Assembly (NCBI GenBank): GCA_016710065.1
Contig: JADJLP010000010.1
Span: forward strand, 1-64,000
Source: Candidatus Ideonella esbjergensis
Lineage (GTDB): Bacteria > Pseudomonadota > Gammaproteobacteria > Burkholderiales > Burkholderiaceae_C
Direction: 5' to 3'
DNA length: 64,000 nt
This document shows, one piece after another, positions 1 to 8,233 of the stretch (positions within the stretch are counted from its first letter, which is position 1; each line of letters begins with the position of its first letter). Below the pieces are notes generated by a model that was given only the letters and a program-made list of their open reading frames with translations, was not told the DNA's origin and did not search any database. Both the position numbers and the translations under genes were made by a program.

Positions 1-199
1 TGCGAGGCCAGCTATCGCACGGACGAAACAGTAATTCCCAGCTTGGCGGGCTGTCAACAGGAAATCGCGGTGCATCGCCTGCCACGCCCACTGTCCCCCG
101 GTTTCCGGGCCTGAAACGACGGGATTTCTGCTGGCGCGGGTTGGTGCTGGTGTGGAAGATCAAAACCATGTCACCACCCACACCAGCAGGAGACCCGGC

Positions 200-1180
200 A
201 TGAGCAAGATCCAACTGGCGGTGATGGACACGGGTGAGGCGAATCGCCGCATCCTGAACAAGGACGAGTACCGGGCGGACTTCCGGCGTGTCGAGGCAGC
301 GTCGCTCAAGCGCAAGACGCGCCTCGCGAGTGCCGAGGGCAAGCGCATCTTCGCCCGCTGCTTCTACAGCTTCCAGGCAAGCCTGTACTTCGTCTCGGCG
401 CTGGGCCGGACCAAGGTACCGCACGAGTACGTCGAGCAGATCGAGCAGGCCGTCCGCAACAAGATGGACGAGGGCACCAAGGAACTCAACCAGGCCATCG
501 ATGGCGCCGAACTGCTCTTCAAGAACCACAGCATCGAGACGGTGGCGACCTACGACACCGTGCCGCTGGAAGTCGAAGTGGGCATCACTTCGGCCCTCGG
601 ACGCCGCTACTTCGAGCTGATCCACAAGCTGGACCAGTTGATGCCCCTGCTGCAGACCCTCGAGATCGAGGAGGTGATCACCGAGAAGCAGGTCGAGCAG
701 CAGCGGTCGAGGTTCAAGCGGATCGTCCTGGCGCTGTCCTCGATGATGCGCAACTTCGCGATGGGTTGCCGGCGGCGTATGAACGAAGTCGATGCGAGGA
801 AGGACGAACCCGAGGTACGAAGGGCCAAGTCGACCATCGACAACGGTGCAGCAGCCGTCATGGCTGACGTTCAACCTGCTCGCAACGATGCAGCAATGCT
901 GACCGCGACTGGGTCCCAGGACCACCCGCGCTGGAGGCGGCCAGTGAAAGAGTGGAGATCACCTCCGCCTGACTGCAGCACAGGAGCGCTGATCACGATT
1001 GATTCAGCACGGCCGACAGCGGGTACCGCAGTGGCGGACCAGACGGCTTACCCACCGCCGCGCGAGTCTTGCGTGAGAGGCGCCGATCGCGCGGCCGTGG
1101 ATACGCGCTTTCGATCTTCGGCCGGCTTGGGTGGCATGTTCACGGTGGCGAAAGTCCGTCGGATGGCAGGCCGTGGCTGA
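200..1180 (+). CDS. Conjugative-element-type protein (AcaB/DUF1845-like)
   Basis: I chose the ATG at 200 because an AGGAG ribosome-binding site lies just upstream; an in-frame start 48 bases earlier lacks one. The first 230 or so residues look like an ordinary soluble, charged, helical protein. They resemble the DUF1845/AcaB family that I know from integrative and conjugative elements, where AcaB-type proteins are linked to regulation; this assignment is by overall feel, not by a diagnostic motif. The last 95 residues are rich in Pro, Arg, Ser and Thr and look unlike the rest, so the natural stop may have been lost by a frame change, or the tail is simply divergent. Transcribed away from the neighbouring minus-strand cluster, with which its 3' end overlaps by about 40 bases. 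Confidence 0.45.
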   Translation: MSKIQLAVMDTGEANRRILNKDEYRADFRRVEAASLKRKTRLASAEGKRIFARCFYSFQASLYFVSALGRTKVPHEYVEQIEQAVRNKMDEGTKELNQAIDGAELLFKNHSIETVATYDTVPLEVEVGITSALGRRYFELIHKLDQLMPLLQTLEIEEVITEKQVEQQRSRFKRIVLALSSMMRNFAMGCRRRMNEVDARKDEPEVRRAKSTIDNGAAAVMADVQPARNDAAMLTATGSQDHPRWRRPVKEWRSPPPDCSTGALITIDSARPTAGTAVADQTAYPPPRESCVRGADRAAVDTRFRSSAGLGGMFTVAKVRRMAGRG

Positions 1181-1463
1181 GGTCCCAGAACGTCCCCAGC
1201 CAATTCGAGATACGTCCCTCGGTGCCGCAAGCAGGGCAGTGCCAGACAACCGTGTCGTCGTCAGTCATGCCGGTGTCCACGCGGCGGTTGTCGCGCTTGC
1301 GGCACTTGAAGCAGGCGGGGCCGCGCGTGCTTTCGGGTCGGTCGAAGTCGGACGCATGGGCGACCACCGAGGTGATGAAGTCGGCCATCTTGCGGGCGGG
1401 ACCCTTCGCGGGTCCGATGTCGCCTTTGTCGTCAAGGTAGTGCCGGATGTCGATCACGTACAC
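1140..1463 (-). CDS. Small zinc-ribbon protein, unknown function
   Basis: A protein of about 107 residues. It starts VYVIDIRHYLDD and ends with a four-cysteine zinc ribbon: CFKC, then about 25 residues later CPAC. I prefer the GTG start at 1463, which has a purine-rich GGAAGCGAAGAG upstream; an ATG at 1535 would add a low-complexity leader. A zinc ribbon of this type usually binds nucleic acid or stabilises a small fold. It is the last gene of a minus-strand run that begins near 6.2 kb and may be cotranscribed with it. Function is unknown to me. Confidence 0.6.
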   Translation of the reverse strand: MYVIDIRHYLDDKGDIGPAKGPARKMADFITSVVAHASDFDRPESTRGPACFKCRKRDNRRVDTGMTDDDTVVWHCPACGTEGRISNWLGTFWDLSHGLPSDGLSPP

Positions 1464-1547
1464 GGTGTTTGCTCTTCGCTTCCTGGTGCCTGCATCTGCC
1501 TCAGCATTGGAACCGCATCCTCGGTTCGACAACAAGACCGGGCAGAG

Positions 1548-2576
1548 TCAGGGATGGGGGGGCTCGTCAGGCAGTGGCACCTGGTTCTCGAGTGCCCACT
1601 CGCACAACTGACGCCGGTGTGTTGGGTGGCAGACTGCCAGCCAACTTGGTGGCACGCCAAACTGAGCACTGTATTTCTGGGAGAAGTGCAAGGCCGCAAG
1701 TCCGGTTGCTTGCGAACACCTGTGGATGACCTCTTCTCCGGTTGGCAGGGTGTGCCGTTCGCTGAATGAGCCGTGGCCGGGAGACTTGCTGAGGATCGTC
1801 CTGAGAATTTGGATTGAATCGGTTGGCGCTCGTCCGGCGATGCTTGACTTCGGTCCATCCGCACCGACCTCCGAAGATGTGCTGCGAGTACGCTCCGCCG
1901 ATTGGCCCTGGCGGACGAAGCGCAAGGCAAGGCCACACGAAATTGCTGCAGTGTTGGCAACGTCGATGTCGCCGCGCAGTTCGGCCGCGTAGTAGGTGCT
2001 GCCAGGATGTTCGCCTTCGACAATGTCGACGCCCAGCAAGTCCACAGAATTGGCGTCCATGCTGCGAAAGAATTCCAGAGCCGCGCCCTGCGCCGTGCCC
2101 GTCTGCGGCAGGTAGTCGTCCTCGAAGTTCCAGTCCGGCGGTTCTGAGAACCATTCCTGAATTTGAGGAACGACGTTCGCCTCGAACTCGGACGTGGTGA
2201 GCCCGAGGAGCCAGTCGCTGGCACCCTCTTCAGGCTCCTCCGGCAGCTTATTGAGCCGTTCCTTGAGGACGGCAATGCGCCGCTTGTTCTGTTTGGCGTC
2301 GGTCTCCGCGGCCCCGATGTCCGCCACGATCTCATCCCGAAAGTCAGAGTAGATCGAGTTCACGGCCCATGCCAACGGCTGGCATTCGTCCATCGCGTCA
2401 GACAGGTCCTGTGGCGAGCCCTCCCACTGGTCTGCCACGTCTTCATAGAACTCGGCACGGGTTTCTGCTTCGATGTAGTCGGCCATGCGCAGCGTGCCGC
2501 CCTCGGCCACCTCGAACTCGGTGATGGGCTCCGCGGGCACTTCGAGTTGCGGCGCCGTCTTCTTGCTATTTGCCAT
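1548..2576 (-). CDS. Hypothetical protein, 342 residues
   Basis: A soluble, acidic protein that I do not recognise. The start MANSKKTAPQLEV is preceded by a good purine stretch (AGGGAAACAAGTC). The middle (residues 80-115) is a charged helical segment (AETDAKQNKRRIAVLKERLN). It has no signal peptide and no membrane segment. The gene begins only about 12 bases after the probable stop of the N-formylglutamate amidohydrolase homologue, so it is likely in the same operon. Codon use and GC content are like its neighbours. The end, with a Cys/His/Trp-containing stretch (WLAVCHPTHRRQLCEWALE), could be a small binding module, but this is speculation. Confidence 0.65.
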   Translation of the reverse strand: MANSKKTAPQLEVPAEPITEFEVAEGGTLRMADYIEAETRAEFYEDVADQWEGSPQDLSDAMDECQPLAWAVNSIYSDFRDEIVADIGAAETDAKQNKRRIAVLKERLNKLPEEPEEGASDWLLGLTTSEFEANVVPQIQEWFSEPPDWNFEDDYLPQTGTAQGAALEFFRSMDANSVDLLGVDIVEGEHPGSTYYAAELRGDIDVANTAAISCGLALRFVRQGQSAERTRSTSSEVGADGPKSSIAGRAPTDSIQILRTILSKSPGHGSFSERHTLPTGEEVIHRCSQATGLAALHFSQKYSAQFGVPPSWLAVCHPTHRRQLCEWALENQVPLPDEPPHP

Positions 2577-2587
2577 GACTTGTTTCC

Positions 2588-3275
2588 CTATGGGTTACAG
2601 GCTGCGATGGCCGCCATGCAAGGCGGGGGGGGTCCGGGGGGGGGGGCGCCGGGGGGGGGGGGGCGGCCCCGGGGGGGGGGGGGGGGGGGGGGGGCGGTGG
2701 TGAGGCGGTTCGCCAGCGGCGGGGGGTCGCGCGGTCCCGGGGGGGCCGGTTGGTTCAGGTCCACGCTCCCGCGCCGAGCGCTGGGCGGGCCCCGGGGGGG
2801 GCGGTCTCGCTACAGCCGGGGTCAGCCGTCGGTAGCGCCAGGCTCGGAAGCTGGGGCGCCAGGCGGCCGGTGAAGGTCGATGGCGGCCGGGCGGGGCTTC
2901 GAGCCGGGCGTGATGAGGACGGTAGTACGCCAGCATCAAGGCGTCGCGTTCGCCATCGAGTAGCGCTCGCCGCAACGGTTTCAGACTTGAGGTCACGGAA
3001 TAGACGGCGCCCATTCCACGGTCTGCCATGGGCTCGTGCCGGTCGTCCGGGAATCGCTCTACGTCCACCACCAATCGGCTGGCGGACGCTCGGATGACCT
3101 GAGCTTCCGGGGCACCCGAGGCGAACAGAAGCAGGGTCAAGTGATCGGTCATCTTGATCAACTCTTCGTCCAGCTCGCCATCGGTCAAGGTGATCTGGCG
3201 CCTCACCTCTGATGGAACAAGCGTCGAATCGTGAGGCACATGAAAGATCACCCACGGCGGACACTGATCGCTCAT
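2588..3275 (-). pseudogene. N-formylglutamate amidohydrolase family protein, corrupted 3' half
   Basis: The N-terminal 125 residues are a clear FGase-family sequence: FHVPHDST near the start, MTDHLT, SRLVVDVERFPDD, a RGMGAVY motif and YYRPHHARLE. In this family the His and Asp/Glu residues of such motifs bind zinc and the enzyme deformylates N-formyl-amino acids or related amides. Start MSDQCPPW at 3275. After HHARLE the frame dissolves into the G-rich tract (2623-2820), but an in-frame stop of plausible context (end ...AAIAACNP) lies at 2588, giving about 229 residues, near family size. I therefore read it as an intact gene whose 3' half is badly determined. The downstream gene follows by 12 bases. 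Its role beside unrecognised genes is unknown; a housekeeping histidine-degradation role is unlikely as no hut genes are present. Confidence 0.7.
2623..2820. other. G-homopolymer tract, probable low-quality sequence
   Basis: Runs of up to 24 G interrupted by single C residues fill 2623-2700, with milder G runs to about 2820. They sit inside the conserved FGase gene, whose frame is lost exactly here. Nothing of this kind occurs in a normal coding region, and a similar tract lies at 20160-20360. I take it as a gap bridged by poor base calls. Confidence 0.75.
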
Positions 3276-3307
3276 GTGCACGATTTGGGTTGCTCGTCCT
3301 TGCGCCA

Positions 3308-4066
3308 TCATTCCAATCCGTCGAAGCGCACGTGCATCCCGTGCCCGCGCCACAAGGGTACGGGTGCCTCCTCACTGGACGCGAAGGGCTGGTTCACGCT
3401 GACAACAGCGACCGACGCGAAGTGCCCAGTGGTACTCAGCCTTGCGCAGCCATCTGCAATGGCAGCCCAGTTGGTCGGGCGGTCGGCGTTGCTGGCCGGG
3501 AACTTGGCCGACCGCACGACGACCCACTCGGGTCTCCTGGTCTTGCCCACAAACCAGATCGACGGGTCGACCTCAGGGTTGCCTTGCCAGGACATCAACT
3601 CAAAGCCTTCTTTCTGCAGGTAGTCCCGGACCACCTGAACCGCCATGTCATGCACCTCCCACGGCGTCATCTCAATTTTCTCTTCGGTGACCAGGGACAC
3701 CGGGTTGATCGGCTTTCTGGTCTCTGCGTTCAGCAAGCCCCAACCCGGCATGTCGGCCACCCAGGAACCACCGAAGAGCTTCTTCTTCATCGGCAGGATG
3801 CAGGCGTGTCCGTTTCCGTCCCTGGCGGCGGCTGCAAGCCCACGGATGGTGCCAGGGCCCTGGGCCTTGCCGTCCACGTCCTCGATACGGACGAAGAACA
3901 ACTGATTGCCGAGGCGAAACGACAGGTGCTCCAGGAACGGCGGGTAGGGATGTGCGCGCAGCCAGGACTGGATCCCGCCATCGACTTGCTTGCTCAGGTG
4001 GATGCCGGCAGCCTTCCAACACGGAAAGAAGGCTTCCGTCATCTCGTGCATCTCAATGTTGTGCAT
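3308..4066 (-). CDS. Hypothetical protein, 252 residues
   Basis: Start MHNIEMHEM at 4066, supported by an AGGAAGGA ribosome-binding site; an upstream ATG at 4138 would overlap the previous gene by 56 bases and lacks such a site. The protein is soluble. The C-terminal half (DYLQKEGFELMSW, then WVVVRSAKFPA, then GHFASVAVVSV) has the alternating strand-helix pattern of a small alpha/beta fold, faintly like restriction-type nucleases, but I cannot point to a catalytic triad. Part of the operon running from 6.2 kb; the FGase homologue follows 32 bases downstream. Function unknown. Confidence 0.7.
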   Translation of the reverse strand: MHNIEMHEMTEAFFPCWKAAGIHLSKQVDGGIQSWLRAHPYPPFLEHLSFRLGNQLFFVRIEDVDGKAQGPGTIRGLAAAARDGNGHACILPMKKKLFGGSWVADMPGWGLLNAETRKPINPVSLVTEEKIEMTPWEVHDMAVQVVRDYLQKEGFELMSWQGNPEVDPSIWFVGKTRRPEWVVVRSAKFPASNADRPTNWAAIADGCARLSTTGHFASVAVVSVNQPFASSEEAPVPLWRGHGMHVRFDGLE

Positions 4067-4082
4067 ACCCAAATCCTTCCTG

Positions 4083-4715
4083 CTACCTCGACAACCGAGC
4101 TCCGTCGGCACCGACGGCATGGGGAGCTTTGACATCATCGGGCTCGTCCACGATCTCCTTCCACATGGTCAGAAAGTGCTTGGCCGGGCTGCCACCACGA
4201 ACGACCACGTATCCGGTTCTGATTTCCTTGCGCCCCCACGTCGTCTGCCAGGGCGCCGTGAATGACCAGAGCTCCTCATCAGCTGCGACACCTTCGATGA
4301 AGATCTTCCAGGCTGCATTCAGGTGGCCGAACGGCAAGTTCGAAACGGCGCCCAAGGGGTCTTCTACCGCTTCTCGCGCCTCGATCTGCAGGACTGTCAG
4401 TGGTTCATGCAGGTGAGCGCGCTCGACTGCGAACTCGCGTTCCTCCTGCAGTGCAGACGCTCCCTTCTTCGATAAGATCTCCTTGCCCTTCATGTAGATG
4501 GCAACGGGCCAGACGACGACGATGGCCACGGCGGCGAGCGCCGGCGCCACGAAGTTGTTCAGGATTCGGTACGAAAGCTTCTTGCGTTCGGGGTTCACCG
4601 CATCGAGGATTTCTCGAATCGACTCCGACTCATGCTCTTTCGTCAGTCGGTGCGCGCCAAAGACGATGGCAAGCACCGCAGCGCCGATCCCGAGGTACCA
4701 GTACAGGTAGATCAC
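4083..4715 (-). CDS. Membrane protein, two transmembrane segments, unknown function
   Basis: Starts with GTG overlapping the stop of the preceding gene (GTGA), so translation is probably coupled. The N-terminus is a hydrophobic segment (residues 1-22, YWYLGIGAAVLAIVFGAHRL) and a second lies near residues 53-75 (NNFVAPALAAVAIVVVWPVA). The rest is soluble with Trp-rich stretches (ELWSFTAPWQTTWGRKEI). It probably sits in the inner membrane with most of its mass on one side. I do not recognise the family. Confidence 0.7.
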   Translation of the reverse strand: MIYLYWYLGIGAAVLAIVFGAHRLTKEHESESIREILDAVNPERKKLSYRILNNFVAPALAAVAIVVVWPVAIYMKGKEILSKKGASALQEEREFAVERAHLHEPLTVLQIEAREAVEDPLGAVSNLPFGHLNAAWKIFIEGVAADEELWSFTAPWQTTWGRKEIRTGYVVVRGGSPAKHFLTMWKEIVDEPDDVKAPHAVGADGARLSR

Positions 4716-5212
4716 GCGGCCTCCCCGTCGTCCTTCTTGACCCGAGGGAACACGGTCATCGCCCCGACTTCGTAGCCTTCAGGTGCGCTTTCAGACTCCG
4801 CCGTCCCGTTGTGGCGTACCCGGGTGGTCTTGACGACGCCACGCTCCAAGTGGAGAAACAGGTCTCGCTCGAAGGTGCTGCCGTAGCCCATGTGAACGTA
4901 CTCGAGCTGCTTGCCCTGAGGGATGCGGATCGTGCCGGAGTACCAGTGGGCGAAAACTCTGTCCGGGAAGTCCGGAAAGATGGTGGCAACCGATGCTTCG
5001 CCTCCGCTCTCCAGGGTGCCGTGCAGCTCGACCAGATAGAGCCGGCCATCGATGATTTCCCATCGACCAACGTAGCCGCGCCATAGCGCCGTGCAATTCG
5101 ATTCGAAGCGCGGGTTGACCCCGCCCATGGCGAAGTAGTCGCTTAGGGGGTTGGTGCACATGGCCACATCCTCACCCTCGTAGCGGAGCTTTTCAGCGAT
5201 CTGCGCTGTCAT
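4712..5212 (-). CDS. Hypothetical protein, 166 residues
   Basis: Start MTAQIAEKLRYEGED at 5212, overlapping the previous stop by 4 bases (ATGA). A compact, beta-rich, Tyr/Trp-rich protein (MCTNPLSDYF, ALWRGYVGRWEI, VFAHWYSGTIRIP) without membrane segments. The conserved look of these motifs suggests a defined small enzyme-like or binding fold, but I know no name for the family. It sits between a 316-residue unknown and the two-helix membrane protein in a tightly overlapped three-gene set, which suggests that the three act together. Confidence 0.7.
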   Translation of the reverse strand: MTAQIAEKLRYEGEDVAMCTNPLSDYFAMGGVNPRFESNCTALWRGYVGRWEIIDGRLYLVELHGTLESGGEASVATIFPDFPDRVFAHWYSGTIRIPQGKQLEYVHMGYGSTFERDLFLHLERGVVKTTRVRHNGTAESESAPEGYEVGAMTVFPRVKKDDGEAA

Positions 5213-6159
5213 GCCCGCACTCCGAGCGACGCCAGCATGGCGTTGGCCCACTGTGCGCGGTTCATCGCCCAGAAGCCCGAGTTGACGGCGATGCCTGAGG
5301 CCGCGTACAGCGGGTTCGGGAGGAAGCTGATGTAGGCCGGGTTGTTGCCCAACTTGCCTGGACACCAGGCCCCGAAGTGCGGCGGCAGGTCATGGGCGGC
5401 CATTTCCATGTTGTTGAGCTGCAGGCACACCTGGTTCAGGCGGCGCTCGTCTTGCAGCTGGTGCGGCATCTGCAGCAGGCAGAACAAACCGCCGCCCAGC
5501 TCTGGGTGTGGCTGATCGGCCATGAGCTGGAACAAGGCGGTCTTGTGGTCTCCGGCCGCCGCGCTCACTGCGCCTTCGTTCAAGCCGAACTCGGCCGTGA
5601 GTCCCAAGCCTCCGGTGGTGCACAGGCACATCCGTGAGAGATATCCCTCGACCTGCGCGAAGTCGGGCTCAGTCCACTTCGATGTGCCGCCTCGCTGTCC
5701 TTCGTTGGTCATGGTCCGGCGCAGCGCGCCCAGAATCGCCTCGGTGCCACAGATCGTGGTGAACATCAGAAGCGGCAGGTGCAGCGTTCGCCAAGAGTCC
5801 TCGGCTTCGTAGATCGTCAGCCTGGATCCGATGTAGACGTTGCCGCGATCTGCGCACAGGGACCCCAACGCGGCGAACGCGTTGTAGGCCGCCGTGGCCT
5901 CTGCCTCCTTGCCCTGGAAAAGGGTCAAGATAGGCTTGGGCAACTCGGTGATCATGCGCACCACCGCGCGGATCGGCCCGTTCTCCGACTCTCGGGTTTC
6001 GGGCGGCACAACCTCGATGCGGATCGTGTAGTGCTCATGGCGGGCCGTGAGGGTATTGCCCTTCAGGCTTGCCTTGATCGACGTAGGTTGCAGCATCAGC
6101 ATCAGGTCGCCGAGCGGCACGCCGAGTGGGCTGGGTTCATCCTTCTTGTTCCAAAACAT
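5209..6159 (-). CDS. Hypothetical protein, 316 residues; first gene of the overlapped set
   Basis: Start at 6159 with a GGGGAG ribosome-binding site 5 bases away. N-terminus MFWNKKDEPSPLGVPLGDL; the body contains MFTTICGTEAIL and a C-terminal stretch HFGAWCPGKLGNN followed by AYISFLPNP. No membrane segment or signal peptide. The family is unknown to me. As the 5' gene of a minus-strand run of up to seven genes reaching 1.14 kb, its upstream region (6160-6288) is the likeliest place for the promoter; I see no strong sigma-70 motif there. Confidence 0.7.
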   Translation of the reverse strand: MFWNKKDEPSPLGVPLGDLMLMLQPTSIKASLKGNTLTARHEHYTIRIEVVPPETRESENGPIRAVVRMITELPKPILTLFQGKEAEATAAYNAFAALGSLCADRGNVYIGSRLTIYEAEDSWRTLHLPLLMFTTICGTEAILGALRRTMTNEGQRGGTSKWTEPDFAQVEGYLSRMCLCTTGGLGLTAEFGLNEGAVSAAAGDHKTALFQLMADQPHPELGGGLFCLLQMPHQLQDERRLNQVCLQLNNMEMAAHDLPPHFGAWCPGKLGNNPAYISFLPNPLYAASGIAVNSGFWAMNRAQWANAMLASLGVRA

Positions 6160-6288
6160 GGTTTCTCCCCGATCAAAATCTGCCCGAGCTCGGCCGTTCA
6201 GGAGGGCAACTCCTGTGCTTCGATGCGCCAGCGCGGCGCACCTTGGTCAACCCGCGGGTGCTGAAGATCATTCTGTCCATCGACAAGC

Positions 6289-6510
6289 TCACTGGATGAG
6301 CCTGTCAGCTTCCGGGGCCAGTGCTTGGTTCAACGCGTCGCGAAGTGACTTGAGCTCCGCGGTGCTGAACACGCCCTGGAACTTGACCTGATCCTCGGGG
6401 CGCCGAGCTGTCGGCACATAGCTGATCAGCCTGAGGCTGTGGCCGTGTGCCGAGGTGGTGATGTCGATCGAGAGCTCGTAGGCCGGGGTGGCCTGGATGA
6501 GTGAACGCAT
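6289..6510 (-). CDS. Small hypothetical protein, 73 residues
   Basis: Start MRSLIQATPAYEL at 6510, chosen for the AGGAG ribosome-binding site 8 bases upstream; an ATG at 6555 has none. The protein alternates beta strands and ends in a short amphipathic helix (STAELKSLRDALNQAL). A small stand-alone protein on the same strand as its neighbours, 130 bases upstream of the 316-residue gene. Function unknown. Confidence 0.6.
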   Translation of the reverse strand: MRSLIQATPAYELSIDITTSAHGHSLRLISYVPTARRPEDQVKFQGVFSTAELKSLRDALNQALAPEADRLIQ

Positions 6511-6612
6511 GTACTTCTCCTGTTTAGCCGCTTTGACATGTGTCGGGGGCGGCAATCTGGATCAAATCCCCCCGGTCGTTCACCTTGAAGGTGGGCTGAC
6601 CAGCCCGTGATT

Positions 6613-7041
6613 TCATCGCAGCAAGATCAGTTGCGGTACGGCGTCGCCACCCGCCCAGACGATCGCGTTCTGCTCCAGCCGTGTCCCCAGCGCCTTGGCC
6701 GCCTCCAAGGTCAAGCCGAAGATCAGATGGCTCGCTTCACCGGGCCACTGATTGGACGGGTGCTGGCCGATTCCCTCGATGCTGGCAAGGCTGCGCTGGC
6801 TGATTTCGCGTCCCAGGGCGGCATGCCGTTCGGCATTGGCTTCGTCGTCAAGGATCTGGCTGAAGGGGTTGCAGGCCGTGATGTACGCGCTGCATTCGAC
6901 GCGGTGGCGCTTGTGCGCGGCGGCCAACGCCGAGCAGGTTTCGCCCACTCTCAGGGTGAACGGTTCGTCGCCATGCACCCTGTACTCGGTCTCCCGAAAG
7001 GCCTGCACGGTGCCAGCGTCGATGATTGATTCGAACAACAA
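6613..7041 (-). CDS. DUF3293 domain protein
   Basis: About 142 residues covering a whole DUF3293 domain: TEYRVHGDEPFTLRVGE, then ITACNPFSQ, then EGIGQHPSNQWPGEASHLIF, then a NAIVWAGGDAVPQLILL ending. This family is small, widespread in proteobacteria and of unknown function. No ATG is available; TTG at 7041 (or 7038) is the best start because GGAGGG lies 5 bases upstream, but that site forms one arm of a hairpin described separately. It is not joined to the BREX operon by overlap and could be a read-through gene. Confidence 0.75.
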   Translation of the reverse strand: MLFESIIDAGTVQAFRETEYRVHGDEPFTLRVGETCSALAAAHKRHRVECSAYITACNPFSQILDDEANAERHAALGREISQRSLASIEGIGQHPSNQWPGEASHLIFGLTLEAAKALGTRLEQNAIVWAGGDAVPQLILLR

Positions 7042-7065
7042 AAAAGCCCTCCGTTGTGGGAGGGC
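7040..7065 (-). terminator. Intrinsic terminator at the end of the BREX operon
   Basis: On the minus strand a 7-base GC-rich stem (7065-7059 with 7052-7046, GCCCTCC/GGAGGGC), a 6-base loop and six T residues (7045-7040) follow the last BREX-linked gene by about 190 bases. The same GGAGGG arm is also the only ribosome-binding-site candidate for the DUF3293 gene, so the element could act as a switch as well as a terminator. Confidence 0.7.
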
Positions 7066-7252
7066 CGACGCTGTACCCGCTTCGTTGCTCCAGTAGGAGC
7101 CACATCCGCTTTCGCGTTTCCACCTTGCCCGGGAAGGCAGGTTGGCATGGGCGTCGACCCAATTCCAAATGTGACCAAATTTTACTGCATTTCCGAGGCC
7201 TGGCGCTTGATCGCTTGCCCCCGGGTTGAAGACATGCCCATCACAGCGACGA

Positions 7253-8233
7253 TCAGCCGGGCCCGAAGACTTGTCGCCGCAGCCGGTCCCAGCTGGCGAC
7301 GATCCCGCCACGCACACCGTGACCGAGTGCGCCACCGCCACTTGATGTCCGCAGCCTGTGAATCTCGGCAGCGATGTGGGCATCCAGCGCCTCCATCGCA
7401 TTGAGCTCGTCACCATCTTCATGGGCAGTGACTGATGCCAGTGCCCCGGGCTCCAGCCGCTGCACCAACCACTGTAGGAAGGGAATCGTCGACCGGAACC
7501 GGATGCCCCCGACGCGGCCTTCTTGGACTGGCTTCGGCTCTGCCTTCGACCAATTGACCAGCAGCACTCGTGCAACCTCGACAGCAAGCGGACTTTGCAT
7601 GGTCGTCACGATCGCAAGTGTTTCAGCGGTGGTGCTGCGTCGAGCTACCTCCATCGACACCCCCGGCCCCGAGTCAATCACCTCGTGCGCCTGAAACCAA
7701 TCGGACATCGATCGCACCCACGGGTCCAGCCCCTTGCGCATTGCCTTGGTGGTTTCGTTGATCGCTTGATCGACTTGCGCCATCGAGATCTGCAGTTCTT
7801 CCTTGGCTTCGATCACTTCGTCGAGCGCTGCGAGTACATCAGGATCGGTGAGATCTCCGAGCTTCTCCTCGAGAAGGGCGATGGTTTCGTCTGGAAGGTC
7901 GAGCAGAAATTCCAGCTGACGCTCCGCAGGCCCCTCAAACTTGCACCAGGCCATCTTCAGCAGGGACGATTGCCAACCCGTCAGCCCGCTGACCTGGATG
8001 TCGCTGAGCAGGTCGCCTCCGAGGCCGATTTCATCGAGTTCATTGATGTCGGCAACCATGCGGCGCCAGGTCAGCGGCCCAGCGGCCTGCTTCAGTAGAA
8101 CGCGGTTCTGATCCTCATCTGACCGACTCCATACTCGGTACATCTTGGCGTTGCCCACGAAGGAAACGGTGACGTTCCAATCCATCCCCGGGGCGGGCGA
8201 GTGACCGCATTCCATGGTGACGTTCTCTCTCAC
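7253..8233 (-). CDS. Unknown protein coupled to the BREX-2 operon (last gene)
   Basis: A protein of 326 residues whose ATG overlaps the stop of the preceding gene by 4 bases. The first 60 residues include WNVTVSFVGNAKMYRVW, and the central part is a long helical stretch rich in Glu, Asp and Leu (residues 115-160, for example LEEKLGDLTDPDVLAALDEV). No catalytic motif, membrane segment or zinc site is seen. It sits at the end of the translationally coupled chain pglW...helicase, and the chain is closed by a terminator downstream. I infer that it is an accessory BREX component. I do not recognise the family. Confidence 0.75.
   Translation of the reverse strand: MRENVTMECGHSPAPGMDWNVTVSFVGNAKMYRVWSRSDEDQNRVLLKQAAGPLTWRRMVADINELDEIGLGGDLLSDIQVSGLTGWQSSLLKMAWCKFEGPAERQLEFLLDLPDETIALLEEKLGDLTDPDVLAALDEVIEAKEELQISMAQVDQAINETTKAMRKGLDPWVRSMSDWFQAHEVIDSGPGVSMEVARRSTTAETLAIVTTMQSPLAVEVARVLLVNWSKAEPKPVQEGRVGGIRFRSTIPFLQWLVQRLEPGALASVTAHEDGDELNAMEALDAHIAAEIHRLRTSSGGGALGHGVRGGIVASWDRLRRQVFGPG

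Noticed and set aside
1..199. Possible attachment site or promoter at the left edge
   Set aside because: No direct repeat of another window segment, tRNA end or clear promoter hexamers were seen.
2595..2880. Pro-rich protein tail read through the G tract
   Set aside because: The Pro/Gly/Arg composition comes only from the G run and does not match the family C-terminus.
7020..7045. TTCGAATC, which looks like a tRNA T-loop
   Set aside because: No 5-base T-stem, anticodon arm or acceptor stem can be formed around it.
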